Assembly: GCA_900465915.1 (NCBI GenBank)
Contig: UBKJ01000014.1
Location: forward strand, 1-64,000
DNA: 64,000 nucleotides
Direction of reading: 5' to 3'
DNA from: Hyphomicrobiales bacterium
GTDB lineage: Bacteria > Pseudomonadota > Alphaproteobacteria > Rhizobiales > Rhizobiaceae
The number at the start of each line of letters is the position of its first letter. Position 1 is the first letter of the stretch. A model generated the notes under the pieces. The model had not been told where the DNA came from, made no database searches, and saw only the letters and a program-made list of their open reading frames with translations. The position numbers were made by a program, and so were the translations under genes. Positions 35,562 to 43,344 of this stretch are shown in pieces.

Positions 35562-36116
35562 ATGATGTTCGGCGCTTCGTCGCGGGGAGGGGCTTTACGA
35601 AGCTGGAGCTTGGCGGCGACGGCTATCGCCTTTCTCGCTGCATGGCCGGCTTATTGCGGAGAACTTCCGGCGCACGGGGCGGCGGCGATCGAGGAAGTCC
35701 ATGGCGACTGGACGGTCTTCTGCCGGCCGCGCGGCGGTGAGCGGGTCTGCGCCGTCCGGCAAATTCAAGCCCAAAAGCAGAGCGGTAAACCTGTTCTCCT
35801 GATCGAGTTGCGCGCTTCGGCGGGTGGCGGCGCCAAGGGCGGCGTTATGCTGCCGAGCAGCCTCCGCCGCGACGCCGGCGTGCGTCTCGCTCTCGACGGC
35901 GCCGCCGCTGCGCGCGCCCTGCCAATCAGGGACTGCACGGGAAAAGGCTGCGCGGTCACCGTGACATTCGCGGGAGCGGCTTTCGAGAAGCTTCGCAACG
36001 GCAGGTCTTTGCAATTGCTGGCGACGAGAAGCGATGGAGCGCCGCAAATATTCGCCGTCGGTTTGAAGGGATTTTCCGAAGCCGTCGCGCGAAGCATGCA
36101 ATTGGAGCGGCGATGA
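35562..36116 (+). CDS. IalB-family exported protein (third copy)
   Basis: About 184 residues. A hydrophobic leader (LRSWSLAATAIAFLAAWPAYCGE) is followed by the IalB domain: HGDWTVFCRPRGGERVCAVRQ, GGVMLPSSLRRDAGVRLALD, RDCTGKGCAVTV and a final VGLKGFSEAV. Four paired cysteines match the first copy. The start is uncertain: ATG 35562 is taken, but GTG 35547 sits nearer a GGGAGG (35530-35535). The next gene begins one base after its stop. Confidence 0.65.
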   Translation: MMFGASSRGGALRSWSLAATAIAFLAAWPAYCGELPAHGAAAIEEVHGDWTVFCRPRGGERVCAVRQIQAQKQSGKPVLLIELRASAGGGAKGGVMLPSSLRRDAGVRLALDGAAAARALPIRDCTGKGCAVTVTFAGAAFEKLRNGRSLQLLATRSDGAPQIFAVGLKGFSEAVARSMQLERR

Positions 36117-36117
36117 A

Positions 36118-37071
36118 ATGAGCGGCATTGCGGAAGAAATATCGGTCGTCGTCGACGAGCGCCTGTCGAAAGGCCTCGTGCGCGCCGAAATGCGCGAACT
36201 GACCGACGCGCTGAAGCAGAACGCCGGCGAGGTGCTCAGAATATTCCATGAGGGCGTGGTTCATCATTTCGAGAGACACAGCCGTCTCACACTTCTCGAA
36301 ATGCAGGCCATCGCGAACGAGCTTCACGACAAGGCGAAGACTGCGTTCAGCCCGCTTCGGTGCGATCTGGAGATCGAGCAGCCGTCCGGAGGCCGGCCGC
36401 AATCCGGCTCCTACGAAATGCTGCATTACTGGATCAGCCCGAAGCCGGTCGAAGGAACGACGAACCGCCTGATGATGATCGCCATGTTCTCGGCCTGGGG
36501 CAACCGCAAGCAGAACGCCATGCGCGCGCACGACACTCTCACCAGCTTTTACGAGCATGCGGCGCAGCGGCTGCTGCAGCGCTGCGGCAGCCGGGAGGCG
36601 GCGTTGCGGTCCATCGGCGAGCGTCTGGTCGAAACGATCATTATTCCGACGCTGGCGCTGCATGACGCGCAGGCCTCGCTTCTGGACAGCGAATTTCCGA
36701 TCCCTTTCATGAATGGGCTTCTGATCGGACGGTTCGTCGAGCGTCCTGCAGACAAAATAGACGGCGATCACAAGACGATCGGGAAAGAGGGCTGGAGAAC
36801 GCGGCCTGTCAAGCTCGGATCGGCCATGGAGTTTGTCGTCAAAACCTATATCGGTCCCGAAGAGATAACGGAGCGTCAGCAACGGGCAGCGCGCCATGTC
36901 GAAACCTGGCTGGCCGACCATCGGCGCGAAGCCGAAATCATCCGGCGCTATGTAGGTTATAAGCTCGGGACGTTGTGGGACAACGGGCATATGTCCAAAA
37001 AGGACTTCGATGCTCTGTCGGATGATTTCTGGCGCATGCGCGAAAAGCTGCTTTCGATGCAGAAAATCTAG
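36118..37071 (+). CDS. Protein of unknown function in the heme operon
   Basis: A 317-residue protein that I do not recognise. It looks soluble, helix-rich and charged, with no signal peptide or membrane segment. Possible landmarks are FHEGVVHHFERHSR near residue 45, SYEMLHYWISPKP near 100, AWGNRKQNAMRAHD near 125 and WLADHRREAEIIRRY near 265; several contain histidines. Its ATG lies one base after the preceding stop, and exbB follows 69 bases later, so it is probably co-transcribed with the heme genes. Heme or iron binding is a guess only. Confidence 0.6.
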   Translation: MSGIAEEISVVVDERLSKGLVRAEMRELTDALKQNAGEVLRIFHEGVVHHFERHSRLTLLEMQAIANELHDKAKTAFSPLRCDLEIEQPSGGRPQSGSYEMLHYWISPKPVEGTTNRLMMIAMFSAWGNRKQNAMRAHDTLTSFYEHAAQRLLQRCGSREAALRSIGERLVETIIIPTLALHDAQASLLDSEFPIPFMNGLLIGRFVERPADKIDGDHKTIGKEGWRTRPVKLGSAMEFVVKTYIGPEEITERQQRAARHVETWLADHRREAEIIRRYVGYKLGTLWDNGHMSKKDFDALSDDFWRMREKLLSMQKI

Positions 37072-37140
37072 AACATCCGCAATCTTCGCGTCGAATCCAC
37101 TCGGCGATTGATCTCCCGATCTTTGAAAAGTCTGACAATT

Positions 37141-38217
37141 ATGCGTTTCGTCCGCCCGGCATTCCGTTTCTTTTCTCCAGCTTTCTTTCTGCTTGCCATG
37201 GCGATCCCCACCTTGGCGCAGGATGACGCTCCCGCGCCCCCGCCTGTCGTTTCGCCTGCCCAGGTGATCCCGGCTTCGCGGATGGATAACGGCTCCAGCG
37301 TCACTGCGGGCGAGGGGAGTCTTCCTGCCACGGCGCCGGCTTCGCCGTCTTCCGGCCCTGCGCCATCCGATATGGGCTCCTCTCCCCAGACGTCCGGGCA
37401 AACTGCATCGCAGCCGGTTTCCGTCAATCCAACCACGCCGTCCGAATCCGAGCCGGCGCCGTCTCTTCTGGGGGATCCGGCCGGCGCGATCTCGCGGATG
37501 CTGGAGCCGGCGAAGCGTGATCCCAACCTTCCGCATGACCTGTCGCCTTGGGGCATGTTCAAGGCCGCCGACTGGGTGGTGAAAAGCGTCATGCTCGGTC
37601 TCGCCTTCGCCTCGCTGGCGACATGGACGGTATGGCTCGCCAAGACGATCGAGATCGCCTGCGCGCGGGCGAGGGCCAAGCGGGCGCTTGCCGCCGTCAT
37701 CGCCGCGCCCGCAATGAAAGATGCGGCAAAGGCTGTCGAGAACCGGGGTGGCCCCGCCGCCTTCATGGTGCGCGCGGCCGAGGACGAACTCCGCCAGTCG
37801 GAAACTGCGATCGATCTCGCCGGCGGCGACGGCGTGAAGGAGCGCGTCGCTCTGGCGCTTAGCCGCATCGAGGCGCAGGCGGGCCGGCGTCTGACGAAAA
37901 GCACCGGCGTGCTCGCCACCATCGGCTCGACCGCGCCCTTCGTCGGCCTGTTCGGCACGGTTTGGGGCATCATGAATGCGTTCATCGGCATCTCCCAGGC
38001 GCAGACGACCAATCTGGCCGTGGTGGCGCCGGGGATCGCCGAGGCGTTGCTGGCCACGGCGATAGGGCTAGTCGCCGCCATCCCCGCCGTCATCATCTAC
38101 AATGTTTTCGCTCGAAGCATCACCAGCTACCGGCAGTTGCTAGCCGACAACGCCGGCGCCGTCGAACGGCTGGTCAGCCGCGACCTCGACTTCCGCAAAG
38201 CGCAAGCGACGGAGTGA
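37141..38217 (+). CDS. exbB: ExbB, TonB-system proton channel subunit
   Basis: A 358-residue inner-membrane protein. A signal-like segment ([18 protein letters not shown]) and a Pro/Ser-rich periplasmic extension of about 110 residues precede the three MotA/TolQ/ExbB helices ([58 protein letters not shown]). It powers TonB from the proton gradient. Its stop overlaps an in-frame ATG of the exbD reading frame. Confidence 0.88.
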   Translation: MRFVRPAFRFFSPAFFLLAMAIPTLAQDDAPAPPPVVSPAQVIPASRMDNGSSVTAGEGSLPATAPASPSSGPAPSDMGSSPQTSGQTASQPVSVNPTTPSESEPAPSLLGDPAGAISRMLEPAKRDPNLPHDLSPWGMFKAADWVVKSVMLGLAFASLATWTVWLAKTIEIACARARAKRALAAVIAAPAMKDAAKAVENRGGPAAFMVRAAEDELRQSETAIDLAGGDGVKERVALALSRIEAQAGRRLTKSTGVLATIGSTAPFVGLFGTVWGIMNAFIGISQAQTTNLAVVAPGIAEALLATAIGLVAAIPAVIIYNVFARSITSYRQLLADNAGAVERLVSRDLDFRKAQATE

Positions 38218-38672
38218 TGATCGTGGCTGGCTGCTTGAGGAAAAGCGATGGGCATGGTGACAAACGTCTCGTGGAAAGCGCCGAGAATAACGGTGCGTGC
38301 TTCATCGATGTGATGCTGGTCTTGCTGATTATTTTCATGGTGGCCGCGTCGTTCGCCACGGTCGATCTTCCGGTCTCGACGCTCCTGCCGGAGCCGGACA
38401 GGCCGCCGCTTCATTACATGGTGAAAGACGATCTCACCCTCGCGCTCGGCGACGAGCCTGTGTTCCGCAAGGCGCTGTCGGTCGCGACGGAGGGCGACAG
38501 GCAGGCGCGTATCTTCCTGCGCGCCGACGAGAGGGTCAGCTATGAACAATTGATGGCATTGACGAATCTCATGCGTGGCGCCGGATACCGGAAGATCGCG
38601 CTCGTCGGTCAGCGGATGAAGTCGAGCGAGGCGCGAGCGCAGCCTACCAGCTTTGCAAGCGTCACATCATGA
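38217..38672 (+). CDS. exbD: ExbD, TonB-system subunit; 5' end probably frameshifted
   Basis: The frame encodes an ExbD body: FIDVMLVLLIIFMVAASF with the essential aspartate, then LRADERVSYEQLMALTNLM and a late GYRKIALVGQ. The N-terminus read in this frame ([14 protein letters not shown]) is atypical and lacks the INVTP motif. A much better start, ATG 38248 with GAGGAAAA just upstream, lies in another frame. It reads ...APRITV up to base 38295 and then stops at 38311. One missing base after 38295 would join it as ITV-x-CFIDVML. The gene may be inactive, or the sequence may contain an error. Confidence 0.75.
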   Translation: MIVAGCLRKSDGHGDKRLVESAENNGACFIDVMLVLLIIFMVAASFATVDLPVSTLLPEPDRPPLHYMVKDDLTLALGDEPVFRKALSVATEGDRQARIFLRADERVSYEQLMALTNLMRGAGYRKIALVGQRMKSSEARAQPTSFASVTS

Positions 38673-39529
38673 GCGGCCTGTGGAACTGGCGGTCCGGCCG
38701 GCGGACGAGGCTCATCGAAATCGCCTTGTGGTCCGGGGCGACGCTTACGATGGTGACGGCGCATGTAGCCGGCGCGATCTGGCTGATGCGGGAAGAACCA
38801 GCGGTAGCGGCCGACAACGCACCGCCGCCGGCCATCATGATTGAGTTCGCTGATACGCCGGAAGCGACGCAGACGGAAGAAACCGATATCTCGCAGAACA
38901 TGCAGGACTCGGCGCAAAGTGCGCCGTCGGAAAAGGTAGACGCTCCCTCGGACGAAACGCCGCCCGAGCCGGAGAGGTCGGAATCCGTGATCGAAGAGAA
39001 ACCTGCCGAGGAGGAAACGCCGACATTGCAGAATGTCGAGGTCCCGCTGCCCGTCAGCAAACCGAAGCCACCCGCTCCGAAGAAGGAGATAGTCAAGAAG
39101 GAGGAGCCGAAAAAGAAGCCTCCCGAAAAGCGCCGTCAACAGCAACAGGCCGCCTCGCAACAGGCGACGAAGGCGCAGGCGCAAGTCACTCAGTCTAACC
39201 GCACGGCGGCAAGGCAGTCGGCGTCGGGCCTGTTCTCGTCGTCGATGACGCCGGCGCGCTGGCAGTCGCGCCTGATGGCGCATCTGGAGCGTCGCAAGCG
39301 TTATCCTTCGGGGGCGAGATCGCGTGGCGAGCGGGGGGTCGTCTATGTGCGTTTCCGCATCGATGACGCAGGCAATGTGTTGTCGGCCAGTCTCGCTCGC
39401 TCGTCCGGTTATCCGGATCTGGATAATGAAGTCCTCTCGCTCGTCAAGCGAGCTTCTCCCGTTCCGGCTCCTCCGCCCGACGTCAACAAAACCATCACTG
39501 CGCCGGTTAAGTTCGATACGAGCAGGTGA
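38669..39529 (+). CDS. tonB: TonB/HasB energy-transducing protein
   Basis: A 286-residue protein. It has one N-terminal membrane helix (about 17-40), then a long Pro/Glu/Lys-rich periplasmic linker (70-160, with KPKPPAPKKE), then a Gln-rich stretch. The C-terminal TonB domain reads WQSRLMAHLERRKRYPSGA, VYVRFRIDDAGNVLSASLARSSGYPDLD. It transmits energy to the receptors. Its ATG overlaps the exbD stop. Its place at the end of the has operon suggests a dedicated, HasB-like partner for the HasR-like receptor. Confidence 0.88.
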   Translation: MSGLWNWRSGRRTRLIEIALWSGATLTMVTAHVAGAIWLMREEPAVAADNAPPPAIMIEFADTPEATQTEETDISQNMQDSAQSAPSEKVDAPSDETPPEPERSESVIEEKPAEEETPTLQNVEVPLPVSKPKPPAPKKEIVKKEEPKKKPPEKRRQQQQAASQQATKAQAQVTQSNRTAARQSASGLFSSSMTPARWQSRLMAHLERRKRYPSGARSRGERGVVYVRFRIDDAGNVLSASLARSSGYPDLDNEVLSLVKRASPVPAPPPDVNKTITAPVKFDTSR

Positions 39530-39734
39530 GCAGAAACAAGAGGCGCTGCCAGACGAGCAAAATGCGAGTTGGCTTTGCGGGTTTGGCTGAAACGTAGCGA
39601 AACCAAACGTAGGACGCATATCCATCGGTAGCATTTCAATTTACCGCTGAAAACTTGAGCAACGAGGTATACTCTCCATATGAGGTGGGAAGAGGCTCAG
39701 TCTCGCCTTATGGTTCTCAGCAAGTGGTGAAGCG

Positions 39735-40958
39735 GTGGCTAAGGTACGGACATCGATCAAAACAGATTGCGTGGTGGCTGGCGCCGGTCCCGGCGGGTTG
39801 ATGCTCGGCCTGCTGCTGGCGCGGGCAGGCGTGGACGTGACCGTGGTGGAGAAGCACGGCGATTTCCTGCGCGACTTCAGGGGCGACACGGTGCATCCCT
39901 CCACGCTCGACATCATCGACCAGCTCGGCCTGCTGGAGGATCTGCTGACCGTGCCGCACACCCAGGCCCCGCGGCTTCACGCCGAAATCGGCGGCAAGGA
40001 CGTGACTATCGCCGATTTCTCTCGCCTGCCGACCAAGTGTCGTTTCATCGCCTTCATGCCGCAATGGGATTTCCTCGACTTTCTGGCGCGAGAAGCCGAA
40101 AAACTCGCGAATTTCCGGCTGATCATGTCGTCGGAGGTCACCGGGCTGATCGAGAGGGACGGACGCATCCGCGGTCTGGTCGCGAACACGCCGGACGGTG
40201 TTATGGAGATCGGGGCGCAACTCGTGGTTGGCGCGGATGGACGCAACTCTGTGGTGCGCGAAAAGGCGGGGCTCGAGGTGGAAAGCTTCGGCGCGCCGAG
40301 CGACGTGTTGTGGATGAAGCTCTCCCACCAACCCGGCGATCCTCCTTACACGATGGGCCATGGCGGTCCGCGTCAGGGTTTCGTGATGGTGGATCGCGGC
40401 GACTATTGGCAGTGCGGTTATGTCGTGCGCAAGGGCACCTTCGCCGAAGTGAGGGAAAAAGGCCTCGAAGCGTTCCGTGAAGCGGTCGCCGCTGTATCGC
40501 CGCTGCCGGCTGAAAGGGTGGAGGAAATCCGCTCCTGGGACGATGTCCACCTGCTTTCGATCCGCATCGACCGGCTAAAGAAATGGTGGCGACCGGGACT
40601 CTTGTGCATCGGCGACGCCGCGCACGCCATGTCGCCCATCGGAGGGTTCGGCGTGAATCTCGCCATTCAAGATGCGGTGGCGGCAGCGAATATCCTGTCC
40701 TTGCCGCTGCGCGAAGGAAGGCTGACCGATCGGCATCTCGCCGCGGTGGAGAAGCGCCGCGGTTTTCCAACCAGAGCTACTCAAAAAATCCAGCTCATGA
40801 TGCAGTCGAGCAGCAGGAAGCGTGACAGCAACGCCGCCAAGCGCAACGGTCCGCCCGCCTTCGTCAAAGGCATCGCCCGCTGGCCGCTTCTCGCCCATTT
40901 GGCCGGCAGGCTCGTCGGCATGGGCATACGGCGAGAGCGTGTACGCTGCCTGTTGTAA
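39735..40958 (+). CDS. FAD-dependent aromatic-hydroxylase-type monooxygenase
   Basis: A 407-residue flavoprotein of the PHBH/UbiH family. It has the GxGxxG FAD motif (VAGAGPGGLMLGLLLARAG), the DG motif (VVGADGRNSVVRE) and the GD motif (CIGDAAHAMSPIGGFGVN). It probably hydroxylates an aromatic or polycyclic substrate with NAD(P)H and oxygen. The likely start is GTG. It begins about 205 bases after tonB and is probably a separate unit. No substrate clue is present in its neighbours. Confidence 0.78.
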   Translation: MAKVRTSIKTDCVVAGAGPGGLMLGLLLARAGVDVTVVEKHGDFLRDFRGDTVHPSTLDIIDQLGLLEDLLTVPHTQAPRLHAEIGGKDVTIADFSRLPTKCRFIAFMPQWDFLDFLAREAEKLANFRLIMSSEVTGLIERDGRIRGLVANTPDGVMEIGAQLVVGADGRNSVVREKAGLEVESFGAPSDVLWMKLSHQPGDPPYTMGHGGPRQGFVMVDRGDYWQCGYVVRKGTFAEVREKGLEAFREAVAAVSPLPAERVEEIRSWDDVHLLSIRIDRLKKWWRPGLLCIGDAAHAMSPIGGFGVNLAIQDAVAAANILSLPLREGRLTDRHLAAVEKRRGFPTRATQKIQLMMQSSSRKRDSNAAKRNGPPAFVKGIARWPLLAHLAGRLVGMGIRRERVRCLL

Positions 40959-41346
40959 TCGTATTGGGTTCGCACCAACCTTTTTGCTCGGAAGGTTCAG
41001 TCTGGCAGAGGCGAGCTATTTGATGAAGATCTGCAAAACGCTGGCGGGGATGCTCCTTCAATTTATCAGTCTACGCTCGCGGCTCGATCATCAAACCCAA
41101 TGTTTTGAAGACGGCCGAGCAGGCGATTGGCGGGGAGGAGAGAGGCTCTTAGAAGCGGTGTTTGCCGGAAGGACAGCTTTGCATGCCTACGGTCAAAAGG
41201 TCAGGCCGCTTGCCGCCGCCCCATCTTGAAAATGCCAAGGGTTGTTGACGCGGCTTTGCAGCGCAAATCTGTTGAGCTGGAATTCCTCCATCGTGGCGTT
41301 GAGAAGTTGCAATTCGCCGTGTGAAGAGTGAATATGGAGGCATTGT
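40959..41346. other. Intergenic region without a supported gene
   Basis: About 390 bases. Short open frames exist on both strands, but none has a recognisable family motif or a convincing start. Stretches of codon-like sequence end abruptly, which could reflect an eroded gene or insertion-sequence remnant. No terminal inverted repeats were seen. Confidence 0.4.
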
Positions 41347-42450
41347 TTGTATAGATGGGGAATATCTTTGTTATCAAGCAGCGGTAAAATCGGAGCGTAC
41401 CGACTGCACGCTCGGATATTTCTTATACTTTTTATCTTCGGTCTTATTACGATGTCCATACCTCCTGTTTCTGCGAAGAATTTCGATCTACTGAAGCGTA
41501 TCCCGACGATCGATGTCGTACGCGATGCTGCGCTTGGTCCGACCTTGCGACTCTTGTTCGAGAAGGAGCGTGCTGAAACCTTCGCCAAACTCGAAGCGCT
41601 CGATCCAGACATGAAGGCGTTGATGTGGCTCTGTTTTCTCGATCAAAGATGGGGTCGGGACGGTCTGCATACGTATTTCTTCATGTTTGGTGGTGACTTT
41701 GCGCCGCAGGTCCTAGCGGCGCTTCGCCATGCCCGAATGGAACGGGAGGCTACCGTTTTCGCTCAGGCGATGGGCCTGTTCGGGCCGGTCTATCCGACAG
41801 ACTTGAAAGAACGCGAAAAGCGTTTCGCTTGGAGCACGCCGGGCCGGCAGGTCGATGAGTCGACTATGATTCCCAATGAACCCAATGCATTTGACCGCGC
41901 GCTGATGGAAAAGAGCGGTGAATTCGGAACGCAACGCGACCTTGCAAAGCGTATCGCCGCCTATGTTGAAAATACGCCGTCACTCATAGCCTGGGCTGAT
42001 AAAGCCCGCGCAGAAATGACGGATGAACAACGTCTGAATTGGCTACTGGACCAACTGACTGTAAGTTCTTGGGAGAGTGCGTCAGCAGAGATCGCCGCTT
42101 GGCCGCAGCCCTATCGGCAGATATTCTTGCTGGAGTTATTCAATGCCGAAATGCTGAACGGCGGCGTCCATCAGTTTTTCAGTAATTCGAGCGGTGATTT
42201 TGCGGTTGAGGTGGTGGCCACGATGCGCGACGTTGGCCTGCCTCGGCACGCTGCGGCGCTGCAGCGTTCGGTCGATATGTTCGAAAAGCCTTATCCTTCT
42301 GACAGAAACGTTCGCCATATGCGCTATTTCTCGAAAGAGTGGTCGGAGTGGGATGAGAGACTCAATGAGCCGACCGGAGATGTCGATGACGGTGAGATCA
42401 TCAATAAGATGATTGAAATCGCCAAGCGGAGTGGGCTGCTCCCGCATTGA
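41347..42450 (+). CDS. DMP19/DUF4375-family protein, two domain copies, probably exported
   Basis: A 367-residue protein with an N-terminal hydrophobic leader (IFLILFIFGLITMSIPPVSA). Two related segments are visible: GLHTYFFMFGGDFAPQVLAALRHARM near 110-135 and GGVHQFFSNSSGDFAVEVVATMRDVGL near 275-300. The second carries the NGGxxQxFxNSSGD pattern of DMP19-like domains. This family is often found beside toxin or immunity genes, but its role is unclear. GC content is lower than in the neighbours. The start (TTG 41347) is uncertain; ATG 41452 would remove the leader. Confidence 0.6.
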   Translation: MYRWGISLLSSSGKIGAYRLHARIFLILFIFGLITMSIPPVSAKNFDLLKRIPTIDVVRDAALGPTLRLLFEKERAETFAKLEALDPDMKALMWLCFLDQRWGRDGLHTYFFMFGGDFAPQVLAALRHARMEREATVFAQAMGLFGPVYPTDLKEREKRFAWSTPGRQVDESTMIPNEPNAFDRALMEKSGEFGTQRDLAKRIAAYVENTPSLIAWADKARAEMTDEQRLNWLLDQLTVSSWESASAEIAAWPQPYRQIFLLELFNAEMLNGGVHQFFSNSSGDFAVEVVATMRDVGLPRHAAALQRSVDMFEKPYPSDRNVRHMRYFSKEWSEWDERLNEPTGDVDDGEIINKMIEIAKRSGLLPH

Positions 42451-42558
42451 GATGAGCGCGGTTGATGATTAGGTCGTCTTGCCTGAATGGATGGCCATCG
42501 CGAAAACTCGCTTCGCAGAATGAAGCTGTCGTCCAGGCTTTTACAACAGTAGGGATAA

Positions 42559-42669
42559 ATGAAGGCGGATCCGATCGCCAACCTACAAGATATGATAGAA
42601 CCCTATGGCCAAATCCGTACTCGAGAATTGTGTGCGAATCGCAAGATTCCGCTTCTCGAATCGAGTTGA
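42559..42669 (+). CDS. Possible small ORF (36 residues)
   Basis: An ATG after AGTAGGGATAA opens a frame for a 36-residue charged peptide (MKADPIANLQDMIEPYGQIR at the start). It sits in a 337-base gap between two unrelated genes that is otherwise empty. It has no recognised family, and it may be a gene fragment. Confidence 0.2.
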   Translation: MKADPIANLQDMIEPYGQIRTRELCANRKIPLLESS

Positions 42670-42787
42670 GGACTTTGATGCGGGTCGGAAAAGCTTGAAA
42701 TCGTGTAGTCTTCTATATGGTGACGCTGCGACCAGAGTTTTAAATGCGGGTAGGCACTTGGAGACACGAACAGAAGGCGACGAGGCG

Positions 42788-43294
42788 ATGGCGCAAGACA
42801 GAACAGCCACTGTCACCTACACGGAAGAAATCGTGCGCGACGCCGTCAGGACGTTTGTCTGGCGGCAAGGGATTGCTAATCAAAAAGGACTGTGGGTGAC
42901 GGAAGCCGTGATGATCGCCCTTCTCGCATGGTTGCTTTGGAGCGGGGAGCGAGGATGGCTGGTTGGCGTCCTCGGCGTCATCGTCCTTCTTCCTCCCGGT
43001 CTGATCGTCGCGATATGGGTTGCGCACCATCGCAACACGGTCGGAAAATTCCGGAGGATGACGACCCGTAGAGCCGATTTCGCATTTCTCAACGATGGGC
43101 TCGAAATCATGTCCGAGCTGGGGACGACAAAGATTTCCTGGACCGCCATCACCGGAATTTGGGAGAAACCGGACTACTGGATGATATTTATTGCGCCCAA
43201 CCAGTTCGTGACATTACCGATGCAAACGATCTCGGCGGCCGACCGGGATTTTCTACGATCCAAAACGTCATCTGCGATATCGCGGAAATTCTGA
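42788..43294 (+). CDS. YcxB-like membrane protein
   Basis: A 168-residue protein with two adjacent membrane helices (GLWVTEAVMIALLAWLLWSG and GWLVGVLGVIVLLPPGLIVAIWV). A C-terminal domain reads FAFLNDGLEIMSELGTTKISWTAITGIWEKPDYWMIF, the pattern of YcxB-like C-terminal domains. Function is unknown. The ATG at 42788 follows GGCGACGAGGCG; longer starts lack support. It is convergent with the CHAT gene, 50 bases between their stops. Confidence 0.65.
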   Translation: MAQDRTATVTYTEEIVRDAVRTFVWRQGIANQKGLWVTEAVMIALLAWLLWSGERGWLVGVLGVIVLLPPGLIVAIWVAHHRNTVGKFRRMTTRRADFAFLNDGLEIMSELGTTKISWTAITGIWEKPDYWMIFIAPNQFVTLPMQTISAADRDFLRSKTSSAISRKF

Positions 43295-43344
43295 AACCCG
43301 CTCGCGCATCGCCGCGAATTATCGCCTCTCGCCGCTTCCACAAA

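Noticed and set aside
40959-41346. Insertion-sequence remnant
   Set aside because: I looked for terminal inverted repeats, target duplications and transposase motifs and saw none. Only vague codon-like sequence remains.
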